Source: Paraburkholderia sp. PREW-6R (lineage in GTDB: Bacteria > Pseudomonadota > Gammaproteobacteria > Burkholderiales > Burkholderiaceae). From it: 64,000 nt of DNA. The stretch's first letter is position 1. Each line of letters starts with the position of its first letter. The notes below the pieces were generated by a model. It had not been told where the DNA came from and searched no databases. It worked only from the letters and a program-made list of their open reading frames with translations. Positions 43,158-51,594 of this stretch are shown one piece after another. Position numbers and translations under genes: made by a program. The DNA is taken from contig NZ_CP155075.1 in NCBI RefSeq assembly GCF_039621805.1, forward strand, positions 496,001 to 560,000, in the 5' to 3' direction.

Positions 43158-44264
43158 ATGAGTGACATGGGCGCCGTAGCGAGCGGCAGTCGTGAACAGA
43201 GCGGGGACGATGCCGCAGCGATCATCCGCAAGGTCGCATGGCGTTTGATGCCGCTCATCATGATCTGCTATCTGTTCGCTTTCTTCGATCGCATCAACAT
43301 CAGCTTCGCAAAGTTCCAGCTGCAGGCGGATCTCGGCTTGACCGACACGGCGTACGGACTTGGCGCGAGTCTGTTCGTGATCGGCTACGTGCTGTTCGAA
43401 GTGCCAGGCAATTTGTTCCTCTACAAGGTCGGCGCGCGCCGCTGGATTGCGCGGATCATGATTTCATGGGGACTCGCCACGGCGGCAATGGTGTTCGTCA
43501 ACAACGAATGGCAGTTTTACGGACTTCGCTTTCTGATCGGCGCGATGGAAGCGGGCTTCGCGCCCGGCGTGCTGTACTACCTGACGCTCTGGTTCCCACC
43601 GAGCTATCGCGGCCGCGTTACGTCGATGCTGTTTCTCGCGTCTGCGTTTTCAGGACTGGTCGGCGCGCCGCTCGCGGGGCTGGTGATCGGTCATATGAAC
43701 GGCGTGCTCGGCATGCCGGGCTGGCACTGGCTCTTCCTGCTCGGCGGCCTGCCTTGCATCGTGCTTGGATTGCTGGTGCTGAGGCTGCTGAAGGACCGTA
43801 TCGAAGACGCGGGTTGGCTCACGTCGGCGGAAAAGACGTTTCTCTCGACGCAGATCACGCAGCAGAGCCGTCATCCGGATACGGGGCATTCGCTGCTCGG
43901 CGCGATCCGCACGCCTGGCTTCATGATGCTGGGCCTCGTGTACTTCCTGATCCAGGTGGCGTCGTATGGCCTTAACTTCTGGGCGCCGCACCTGATTCGT
44001 GTGGCCGGTACGCATAATCCGACCGTGATCGGGTTGCTGACCGCGGTGCCATACGTGTGCGGCGCGATTGCGATGGTGGTGGTGGGGCGCCTTTCGGACG
44101 CGAGCGGTGAGCGTCGCAAATACGTATTCGGCTTGCTGATCGCGTCGGCAATCGGCTTCTTTGCGGCGGAAAGGCCACGGGTTCAAGTCGGGATATGCCC
44201 AAAACACCTTCGCGAAGCTAGCAGTCGGGAGCGGACGTGCTCTGATGGCATCGTGTCGTGCTGA
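43158..44264 (+). pseudogene. ACS-type MFS transporter, 3'-truncated at an illegitimate junction
   Basis: The first 335 residues are a normal anion:cation symporter: RINISFAKFQLQADLGLTDT, AYGLGASLFVIGYVLFEVPG, GFAPGVLYYLTLWFPPSYRG and GLNFWAPHLIRVAGTHNPTV, with about ten membrane helices. After FGLLIASAIGFFAA (about 44170) the family text ends. A foreign tail of about 30 codons (ERPRVQVGICPKHLREASSR) follows until TGA at 44262. The last two helices and C-terminus are missing, so transport is doubtful. The tail is out-of-frame DNA of the caspase-EAD1 remnant. The gene was the third member of the CoA transferase-lyase operon and is related to the intact MFS gene at 38111. Confidence 0.85.
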
Positions 44265-44799
44265 CGATGTGTCAGCCGTATTTATCGGCGCGAGGAATAG
44301 CGTTTTCACGACTGTTTTGCTGGCAGGCTTGCGCGGAGCTGCAGACAAGAGTGCCAGCGGCTTCATCAGGGTCTTTGACCTATTTAACTACGTCTCCGAA
44401 GAGGTGCCTAAGCTGATCCCAGACGACCAGCACCCAATTTTTAAGGCGGACAATCTTGAAGTGAACTTCCCTGTCGCATTAAGCCAAGGCGGGAAAAAGT
44501 TGCCAGATAGCCCGGACACTATGCCCACGAAGCACCAGGACGACCCTTGGACCGTGTTAGAGGCGATCTTGGTTGAGCTCTATCCCTTCGGACCACGGGA
44601 TCAGGAGGTGTGGAGCCGTGCCGGTGGTGACTTGTCTCGCCTCCAAATTCATTCCACAAGTCAGGCTGCTTGGCACGCAGCGCTTCGCACCCTGAAACAG
44701 GGCGGGGGAGGCAGGCGTATCAACTTCGGCAGCTTGCTCAAGACAGCGAAGGAAGACTTTTCGCACCATCCGCAGTTGGCGATACTGCAGGCGCCTTGA
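44170..44799 (+). pseudogene. Caspase-like (C14) peptidase with C-terminal EAD1 domain, 5'-truncated
   Basis: The first part has the C-terminal (p10-like) text of bacterial caspase-family proteins: FAKLAVGSGRALMASCRADD, GARNSVFTTVLLAGLRGAA, GFIRVFDLFNYVSEEVP and HPIFKADNLEVNFPVALSQG. The second part, after a short linker, is an effector-associated domain 1: LEAILVELYPFGPRDQEVWS, RAGGDLSRLQI, WHAALRTLKQGGGGRRINFG and LLKTAKEDFSHHPQLAIL. Such caspase-EAD1 proteins belong to bacterial conflict systems in which EAD pairs join sensors with death effectors. The p20 half with the catalytic His and Cys is missing, replaced by the MFS gene. The frame only opens from a TTG inside the MFS part, so no real start remains. 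I recognise no partner EAD1 gene nearby. Confidence 0.8.
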
Positions 44800-44955
44800 A
44801 TTGGATCGTTGGTGATTCCAAGCAACTGACATCGGATGTTTCCCCAAGTTTGCCGTCAGCTCTTGGCGGCCGGCGAAATTCGTTAAAGAAACGTCGTATG
44901 TCACAGATACGCCTTGGGGCGGTCAGCCATCCGGGCGCATCGAATGTCGCCTCTT

Positions 44956-45103
44956 GGCCGAGGCCGTGTCAAAACGCAGGCTGAGCGCGGAGTTCGAGAA
45001 AGACGACCCTCCAGATCGCGCTGTGTTGGCTTGGCGGTGCGCCGGGAGGGGTAAAGCGACCCCTGAAAACCGAGTACTTTTGGGTTTTTACACGGCCTCG
45101 GCC
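44956..45103. mobile_element. 148-bp MITE-like element with 20-bp inverted ends
   Basis: GGCCGAGGCCGTGTCAAAAC at 44956-44975 and the inverted copy at 45084-45103 differ at one of 20 positions. The 108-bp interior has no coding content. The ends resemble those of IS1182-like or similar elements that carry GTGT-A-rich termini (a weak comparison). No target duplication could be seen. Bases 45104-45366 contain no other recognisable feature. Confidence 0.65.
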
Positions 45104-45366
45104 GAAAGCGGGCCCACGCAAACCTAGCAGGACCGCTGACCGCGGCAAATATGCGAAAGGCATGGGCCGACCCATTGCGGTCATTCGACAAGCGGGCGCC
45201 AACGGTCGCTATGGCGACGTGATCGGCCATTGAAACCTTGCAACGTGCGCTTCGATCGGCACGAAAGACATCTATCCGTCGCCAATGGCGAGGAATGCAC
45301 CTTGAAATTTGGTGGGTCGCTCGATCTGACTTTCTTGAGACGAGTACGATCGTCAATAGACGTGCC

Positions 45367-45693
45367 TTACGACCGAAGGAACCGTTCGACTTTCTTTTTC
45401 AGCACCATAACGAGTTCGGGTTGCATATATTTGTACCGGTCTGGTATATCGAGGCACACGATCTTTTTATCCCTAAACTGGGACGAAAACCCCTTCGAAA
45501 TCTTGGTCTTGTGTGCGCGTTCCATGACAAAGATCACCTGCGCCCACTCTATTTGCTCTGCTGACAGGACGGTCTCTGCGTCCGGTGCGAGTCCTGCAGA
45601 ATCGGTCTCAACTCCTGGCCAAGCAGCGAACACCGCTTCTGCAGTTGGACTTCGGAGCCGATTACGACTGCAAACGAAAAGCGCTCGAATCAA
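45367..45693 (-). CDS. Low-molecular-weight protein tyrosine phosphatase family protein
   Basis: A 108-residue protein with the LMW-PTP active-site loop near its start: FVCSRNRLRSPTAE, where C8 and R14 form the CX5R motif. It continues with FAAWPGVETDSAGLAPDAET, IEWAQVIFVMERAHKTKISK and CLDIPDRYKYMQPEL. It is shorter than classical LMW-PTPs (about 150 residues) and has CLDIPD where they have the general-acid DP loop. This matches a small family called low-molecular-weight protein tyrosine phosphatase-like, common beside mobile regions. A tyrosine-phosphate substrate is not known. The gene stands alone. Confidence 0.85.
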   Translation of the reverse strand: MIRALFVCSRNRLRSPTAEAVFAAWPGVETDSAGLAPDAETVLSAEQIEWAQVIFVMERAHKTKISKGFSSQFRDKKIVCLDIPDRYKYMQPELVMVLKKKVERFLRS

Positions 45694-45921
45694 TATGGCC
45701 CCGGAGATGTGACGTTCGTCGTATGTTAGCGGACACGACCGTTATCGGCCGACAACCGGTCGTTCGACTGACACCGCTTAAAGACTGAAGATGGCCAATT
45801 CGGAAGCTCGGGCGGTACCCGTCAGCCGCCGGCCCGATATCGACGCGAACTTCCCTAGTCGACCCCAAGGCGACACTCACAATCCCAAAGACCGCCATTC
45901 AGATCGACGACAAGGCGCTTC

Positions 45922-46476
45922 CTAGCGCAGTTCGCGCTGCGCACGTTTGGCCTGCCAATCGTCCCGGTGGATGGCGAGGACTGTCGTAGTCCACTCCCTC
46001 CCCTTAAAGTCTCGATCATTGGCGCGTTCTGATTCGACGTGCATTCCGACCGTTTTGCAAAGCCGGATTGCCGCCTTGTTCTCCGAAATCGTTTCCGCGA
46101 AGATTCGCTGAAAGCATAGTTCAAGGAAGCCAAATTCCAACAGGGCGTTGGCGGCATAGCGTGCGGCCCCCGTCCCATGCGAGCGGCGGCCTAACTCGCA
46201 ACCGATCGATGCATGCCCAGGTGATTGGATTTGAATACCGCAGGAGCCCATCAGGTCGCCGGAAACCGATACAACCACCAGTTGATGCTTCGTCCTCGGA
46301 ACTTCGCCACTTTGCGAGACGAACATGCCGAGGAGTTCTTTGGCCTTGTCGGGTGCGGAATCCTCCTCGCTATAAAATCGCTGAAATTTCGGCTCGCTCC
46401 GGAGGCTCTGATACTGCGATAAGTCATCCCGACGGAATTCTCGGAGAAGAATTCCGTTCGCAGGTACTGAAATCAT
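45922..46476 (-). CDS. GNAT family N-acetyltransferase (RimJ/RimL type)
   Basis: A 184-residue GNAT enzyme. It begins GILLREFRRDDLSQYQSLRS, has VVVSVSGDLMGSCGIQIQSP, then IGCELGRRSHGTGAARYAAN, the acetyl-CoA-binding part, and FGFLELCFQRIFAETISENK AAIRLCKTVGM, the conserved strand-helix of RimJ-like acetyltransferases. The C-terminus reads ILAIHRDDWQ-like text (VLAIHRDDWQAKRAQ). Substrates range from ribosomal protein N-termini to antibiotics, and none can be named here. A diverged copy of its 3' end and downstream flank occurs at 46628-46815, so a tandem duplication has decayed. GC content is lower than in the catabolic cassettes. Confidence 0.88.
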   Translation of the reverse strand: MISVPANGILLREFRRDDLSQYQSLRSEPKFQRFYSEEDSAPDKAKELLGMFVSQSGEVPRTKHQLVVVSVSGDLMGSCGIQIQSPGHASIGCELGRRSHGTGAARYAANALLEFGFLELCFQRIFAETISENKAAIRLCKTVGMHVESERANDRDFKGREWTTTVLAIHRDDWQAKRAQRELR

Positions 46477-46627
46477 ATGATCGCGATCATTTTGTCAGTT
46501 CGGTAACCAGTCGCGGATCGTCTCCGATGCCCTGTGTCGTGTCGACTATCCCAAACTGGCCAGATCCTGTCTCATGCGAATTGCATGCACGGCGGGATAC
46601 ATGTCCAACTGTTGATCGGCCGCACGC

Positions 46628-46815
46628 GACCCCGAAGCGACACTCACAACTCCTCGAAGCCGTCAGATGAAGACAATGCCCTCCCTAGCCCCTGTTTGCG
46701 CTGGGCACGATTGGCCTGCCAATCGTGCCGGCTAATGGCGAGAACCGTCGTAGTCCCGCACCGGTCCGACGGCGAGCTCTGCTGATGCCTTAAACGGTCA
46801 ATTATCAAAGTCACG
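46628..46815 (-). repeat. Decayed duplicate of the GNAT gene 3' end
   Basis: This stretch resembles 45861-46018: ACTCACAA, CTAGCC/CTAGCG, TTGGCCTGCCAATCGT, ATGGCGAGAACCGTCGTAGT versus ATGGCGAGGACTGTCGTAGT. On the minus strand it still reads TVLAISRHDWQANRAQRKQG, the acetyltransferase C-terminus. The upstream part of the second gene copy is not recognisable in 46477-46627. Confidence 0.75.
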
Positions 46816-46839
46816 GATCGCTAGAAGAAAAAAAAGGGG

Positions 46840-47319
46840 CTACGGCAAAAGCGCGTCGAACGGCGATGACGCGGGATACGGCCAAGCTGCTCGTACGGCT
46901 ACATCAAGGCATTCGACCTGCATGCTCAGCCCAGCATTGGGCTCAAGATCGAAGATAAAGAGCTCGTTATCCCCCTTCCTCAGCGTTATCTCCGAAACAA
47001 AACTGTCGTACGCCATGGAATTCACGTCAATGTCGCACGCAGTCACGTCAAGCAAGGCTACCGTGACACCGTAGTCGGTCTGACCAACCTTTTCCTCACG
47101 GCTGCGAAATTGTTGGTGCTTCAATTCCACGACGACGTCAATTAACTCAAGCTTCCGAGGGTCAAATAGCGTTCCCGGCGCCGGCGATCTCAGTCTCTTC
47201 GCCCGCTCGATACAAACCGAACTCACCATTGCATCATGGAAAGAGGGATATTCGCCGAACAGTTTCAACAACAACTCGCTGCCGGTGGCAAGGCTCCAAG
47301 CGGAAGTCTTCTCATTCAT
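46840..47319 (-). CDS. Imm50-like immunity protein (putative)
   Basis: A 159-residue acidic-to-neutral cytoplasmic protein. The FGEYPSFHDAMVSSVCIERA motif near residue 22 matches the Imm50 immunity family pattern (FG-x-W/Y-P-x-FHDAEV). It continues with alternating strands (LELIDVVVELKHQQFRS, DYGVTVALLDVTACDIDVNS) and ends VECLDVAVRAAWPY. Immunity proteins of this type neutralise toxins of polymorphic secretion systems. No toxin gene is present, so it is an orphan, as is common in immunity-gene arrays. The ATG at 47319 is chosen; the open frame extends 17 codons to a TTG. Assignment rests on the motif only. Confidence 0.6.
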   Translation of the reverse strand: MNEKTSAWSLATGSELLLKLFGEYPSFHDAMVSSVCIERAKRLRSPAPGTLFDPRKLELIDVVVELKHQQFRSREEKVGQTDYGVTVALLDVTACDIDVNSMAYDSFVSEITLRKGDNELFIFDLEPNAGLSMQVECLDVAVRAAWPYPASSPFDALLP

Positions 47320-47591
47320 TTCGAAAGTATATTGGTGCGTTTGAGCATTTCTACATTTGCTCGGGCGCAAAGCCTACGCGCATAAGATTTAACCGTGGTT
47401 GCCTTCCACCAGGCCTTCCAACCGACGGTGCGCGCACCCCGATTATCGACGATTCTGGCATAGAACTTGTGTGACCCACTGTGGCCGAACGCTAAAACGC
47501 AACCGCCCGAGACCGACCCGTTGCGGCCCTTCGATCCGCGCATTGGCGGTCATCCTTCGTCCAAGCCGGTATATGCTGTTTCCGCTCAAAT

Positions 47592-47999
47592 CTAAAGTAG
47601 CGATTCGCTGACAAAGACGCTATAAGGCGTGAGTTCCAGATTCAAATTCTCCGGGATGGGTATGCCATTTCCGCAGTAGTCGATTTCGACATCGGCTAGA
47701 TGGCCGAGCTCGTCGACAAAGAGCAGGATTTCAAGCGACCCCCAACCCTCCGGTTCCCATCGATCCCGGAAGTCCGCTTCAAACACCATGCGATGAGGCT
47801 GCCCGCTGGAAGCAATGGCGATGCGCGGAACATTATCGCGCGTGGTTAGCGACAGTCCAAAAGTGTTGCATCCACACCCACAAAGATTAACTATTTCGGC
47901 ATTCGAGAACTGCGCTGCCAGCGCGTCTCGGTTTGGAAACGGGCAGTGTTCAAGAATAAACGCAACCCAATAGGCTGCTTGGTTCAAATCGTTCGGCAT
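47592..47999 (-). CDS. Hypothetical protein, possible orphan immunity-type gene
   Basis: A 135-residue cytoplasmic protein I do not recognise. Features: a helical start (LNQAAYWVAFILEHCPFPNR), a cysteine cluster CGCGCNTFGLSL at about residue 40, beta-strand text (RIAIASSGQPHRMVFEADF), then LEILLFVDELGHLADVEIDY CGNGIPIPENL near the end. The composition, size and low GC agree with immunity-type proteins, and it lies in the same orphan array as the Imm50-like gene. The pattern of a strand pair before DYCGNG resembles small SUKH-unrelated immunity families, but I cannot match one. A function should not be assumed. Confidence 0.6.
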   Translation of the reverse strand: MPNDLNQAAYWVAFILEHCPFPNRDALAAQFSNAEIVNLCGCGCNTFGLSLTTRDNVPRIAIASSGQPHRMVFEADFRDRWEPEGWGSLEILLFVDELGHLADVEIDYCGNGIPIPENLNLELTPYSVFVSESLL

Positions 48000-48746
48000 T
48001 TTAGTCCTTGCAGCCTGCCTCCCGGCGTCAATCCGTCGATTGTCAACGATTCAGGCAGTACTGTCGAACGTCCGAAGCTGGCCGATTTGGGTGAAGTGTG
48101 CGACGGCCGCACAGCGGCACTACGGTTGACCAGGACTGAACTAAGTTGACTGACCGGTCTGGGAAGATCGTTTGACCGGAGAGGTTCGGTTTTTTTTGAG
48201 GGGATCCGTATTTTCCCGCGGCGTTTCCATTGCTGCGTTTGGCTTCAGACCATTTCCCACCTTCGAATGCGCGCAACTAACTGTCAACGCAATCAGGCCC
48301 AATACACGACTTCGTCGCCGCAGGACTGCAGCAGGAGCGCACTGGACGAGCGGCGGAGACTGGGGGCGGAGCGTAGCCGGTCAGCCTAGGTACCCTACAA
48401 AGTCTGTGCACCGGCTTGACGCAGCTTCGGGTTGGCCAGCGCCTTGCGCCCGGACTTTGCCCAAATGCGGGTATCGCCGTCGGGAAATGGCCTGAGTATC
48501 CGGGCGTCGCGCACCGGGCTCAAGCGGAAAATGTGCTTCAAGGTCCGCGATAGCGATGAAGCATTCGACGGGGGCATGCCTGAGCAAGAGGCTGAATGAA
48601 ACGCCTCGTCGATCGACAAGTGTGAGCGGTTCCTTGGTGAAGATATCCAGTTAGGCGAGCTGATTCGGATGCGCCCGCTTCTGTACACACTAACCGTTGA
48701 TCGCTACGCGGCCGACGCGAGTTGCGTTGCGGGGATGGCGCCTTTC
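48000..48746. other. Long stretch between orphan genes and the integrase
   Basis: About 750 bp. The bases 48020-48130 repeat, in diverged form, short texts also seen near 47440-47530, 45745-45790 and 46545-46600 (GATTCTGGCA/GATTCAGGCA and CTGGCC-rich pieces), apparently decayed copies of one intergenic sequence. On the minus strand 48395-48688 an open frame of 97 codons reads HLSIDEAFHSASCSGMPPSN and LRPFPDGDTRIWAKSGRKAL. I do not recognise it, and it may be chance. No other content was identified. Confidence 0.4.
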
Positions 48747-50465
48747 TTACCCACGCTTGCCAAATGCTTCGGCGATCTGTCGTGCCCGTTTTGCCTCGTC
48801 GCTGTGCAGATAGATTGATGTCGTGGACACCGACGCATGGCGGAGATTGTCGCGCACGGTGGTGAGCTCGGCGCCGCGCCCCAGCGCATGGGTCGCATGC
48901 GTGTGGCGCATCCAGTGGGGGCTCGCGCGACGAAGTTTTGCGGCGAGCGGTGGGTGATCCGCTTCGATCGCGTCGGCGGCCAGCACAAAAAACCGCCGCA
49001 GCACGCCCCACAGCCGCACGCTGCTGATCGCGGCGTCGCTGCCGGCCTCCAGGCTGCCGATAACCGGCGTCGCCGGATTCCAGCGCACCGGCACGACGGG
49101 CAGGCCGCGTTCGGCCAGATAGCGTGACAGCGCCTCCCAGGCAAGCGGCGGCAGGGCCACATGCGCCAGTCTGTTCCCCTTGCCGGTCACGCGAAGCCAG
49201 TGAACACCCCGCGGATCCGTGCCGATCTGCGCCAGCGTCGCGCCGACGAGCTCGCTGGCCCGCAGCCCGGTTGCATAGCCGAAGTCGAGCAGGAAACGCA
49301 GCCGTTGGGCTGCCGCCGGCGACCAGGCATAGGACCATTCGAGACCATCCGCAATCGTGCGCAGCAGATCCCACTCGCCCTCGGTGAACGCATGCGAGAC
49401 ATCCAGCGTGCGGGCCCCAGTTGCATCGCGCACCCTGATCCCGGAGAACGGGTTGGCCAGCACGTAGCGCTGCTCGATGAGCCAGCGGAAGAGGGCGCCC
49501 GCGATCGAGAGTGCGTGCGCGACGGAGCGCGCCGACAGACTGCCGGTGAACGGCCGCCAGTCGGGCGCGGTGCGCGGCCGCACCGGTCCCACCCAGCGCG
49601 CGCGCGGCGACGGATGGCGCAGGAACGCCCGGTAGGCGATTGCGTCCTCGGTCGTGAGTGAGGACAGCGCGCGGCCGCGCTCGACGATGGCCCACAGGAT
49701 CAGCCGCTCAGCTTCCCGGCGGTAGGTCCGCTGCGTGGCAGGCGACTCGTGCAGACGGAGCCAGGTGTGGACGGCTTCATGGTCGTTGTTAGCATCGAGC
49801 GTGCAGGTCGCGGCGGGCGCACGGAACGTTCCCTGCGAGCCATTGAGCTCATGTGGCAGCCGGATGGACTCCCACGGTGCGATCGCGCCGCGCTCGCTCA
49901 CCACAATCAGCGCGCGCGCCTTTTGGGTCAGCGTGGGCCACGCCGCAAAGAACGCCTCGATCGCCCGGGCGCCTGCGGGCCCGAGCCCAGGGACAGCGGT
50001 CCACCACTGGCGCCGGCGCGGGATGCGCACCGTCAGGTCGGCCAGGGTGGTGATGCCTTGCGCGTGCAGTGCGCGAACCGCCCGGGGCGCAAGCCATTGC
50101 GCGATGTCATCGGCGATCTGCGGATCGGGCCGGGGCGCGACGCGCAGCGTGTCGATTGCCGCTGCAACGGCCTTTGCGTGCCGCTCGCGTTCCTCTGCCG
50201 GATGGCTGAGCAGCGCCGCGAGATCGTCACGATGCACGGTGCGCGCGATCGCGACCAGCCTGCGCCGGATCTGACCGAGCACGCCACGCGCGGAGCGGTT
50301 GCCGCCGAGTGCGGAAGGCAGATATCGCTCCACGGCGGGCCGCACGGCCAGACCTGCATACCACGCGCGCAGGATCGCGAGTTCGTCGGCATCGGGAAAG
50401 CCGGTGGTGTTATCGGCGTCGGAGGCTAAGGCCGGTTTCGAGAGGGTGGTGTCACGCGTTTTCAT
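48747..50465 (-). CDS. Tyrosine recombinase (phage-type integrase) with N-terminal helix-hairpin-helix region
   Basis: A 572-residue site-specific recombinase. The N-terminal 230 residues correspond to the DUF3701 region of large Burkholderia integrases: RAWYAGLAVRPAVERYLP, an all-helical part, and a helix-hairpin-helix motif VPGLGPAGARAIEAFFAAWP. A SAM-like core-binding domain follows (HTWLRLHESPATQRTYRREA). The catalytic domain has the arginine in YATGLRASELVG, the lysine in VTGKGNRLAHV, the HxxR box HWMRHTHATHAL (about 517-520), a histidine in LRHASVSTTS and the tyrosine nucleophile in SIYLHSDEA (about 552). All five catalytic groups are present, so activity is expected. It ends 96 bp from a truncated copy of the dispersed repeat, which it may have interrupted. 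Confidence 0.93.
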   Translation of the reverse strand: MKTRDTTLSKPALASDADNTTGFPDADELAILRAWYAGLAVRPAVERYLPSALGGNRSARGVLGQIRRRLVAIARTVHRDDLAALLSHPAEERERHAKAVAAAIDTLRVAPRPDPQIADDIAQWLAPRAVRALHAQGITTLADLTVRIPRRRQWWTAVPGLGPAGARAIEAFFAAWPTLTQKARALIVVSERGAIAPWESIRLPHELNGSQGTFRAPAATCTLDANNDHEAVHTWLRLHESPATQRTYRREAERLILWAIVERGRALSSLTTEDAIAYRAFLRHPSPRARWVGPVRPRTAPDWRPFTGSLSARSVAHALSIAGALFRWLIEQRYVLANPFSGIRVRDATGARTLDVSHAFTEGEWDLLRTIADGLEWSYAWSPAAAQRLRFLLDFGYATGLRASELVGATLAQIGTDPRGVHWLRVTGKGNRLAHVALPPLAWEALSRYLAERGLPVVPVRWNPATPVIGSLEAGSDAAISSVRLWGVLRRFFVLAADAIEADHPPLAAKLRRASPHWMRHTHATHALGRGAELTTVRDNLRHASVSTTSIYLHSDEAKRARQIAEAFGKRG

Positions 50466-50560
50466 AGGGGCAAGTTTACTCCATGAATAGGGGCGTTATG
50501 ATAAGAAGGATTATCTTTATAGCGCCGATAAACATCCGGTTTCCCTTTAAACTCCGCGAG

Positions 50561-51405
50561 TCGGCGTCCGCCATGCGACCGGTCGTGTGCCTGTCCACGC
50601 GTATGAAGGCGTCCGCGCTCATTGCCTCGCGCTTCACGATGCTCGGTCCTGGTGAGCAACGGCTGACCCCAGTACTCGGCTTCATATTCAATTTTAGGTG
50701 GTGTTACCTCGCGAGTTGATCGCATCGATCCTCTTGAAGTTCGCGCGTGCGAACGGGCTTTCCGGGCATGCGCTTGTGCGGCTGGTGCCCGCTGATATTG
50801 ACCCATACCAAGGCGTGGAGCCGAAGCGCGATGCCGTCGATGCGGGACATCTGCGGCGCATGCTGCTGATGTTTGGCGAGGTGCTGCGCGCTTTGCTACT
50901 CGAGGCGGACCAGGTAGGTAGGCATCGTTCGGTCTTCCGGATTGAAGGCAGTGCATATTGCTCGGTCAACACGGCGTGACGCGCCCAATGTCAAGCAAAA
51001 ACCGTTTCTCCGGTCCGGCGAAAGCTTGAGACTGAGGGCCTTAGGTGCGGTAGGAAGATGGGCTACACGCTCGATGCAAGTCTCGTGGGCGCTCCGTATC
51101 GCGGCGCGCAGTGCGGCAAGCGTGACGCGACTCGATATTCTCCCGCAGCCACAAGGCGAGGGCGATGCGCAAGGAGCATCGTACTGCGACCGCCCGACAT
51201 TTTCATAACCGCAAGGCAGGAAGCTTTTTTGCCTTGGCGGTGAAGATCACGAGGTATAACTCGAAACCTCGAGCGGCAGGAGCGGAAGCTCCATGAGGCA
51301 AAAGCTTCGAGCGATTGTTGCAATGGAGCTGGCCCGTGAAAGTACGCAAAAACGGGTGTTGACGCATTTACTTCGTTTTTGGTGACGAAATTACTTTGTT
51401 CTACG
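50561..51405. repeat. Dispersed repeat, copy C
   Basis: 845 bp nearly identical to 17055-17894 (copy B), with the same order and the same right end, GGTGACGAAATTACTTTG (51381-51398) followed by TTCTACG-type bases. Unlike the element around copy B, no inverted IS-type motifs precede it on the left; it breaks off near the integrase gene instead. Beyond 51405 to 51594 no feature was seen. No frame is shared intact with copies A and B. Confidence 0.85.
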
Positions 51406-51594
51406 GTGGCTGAATGTGCCGCAGGCTTACTCTTCCAAAACTGACTACTGACATCAACGGGCTTTAAGGAGTTGCCTGAACCCAAGACGTGGTTGGCATG
51501 CGTCAGCCCCGATCACCACGTCGCTATTACCTTAATGTCGCGTTGATCCTTGCGGCGAGCATATGTATCGATCTCGTAGTTCTTTAATAGTCGC

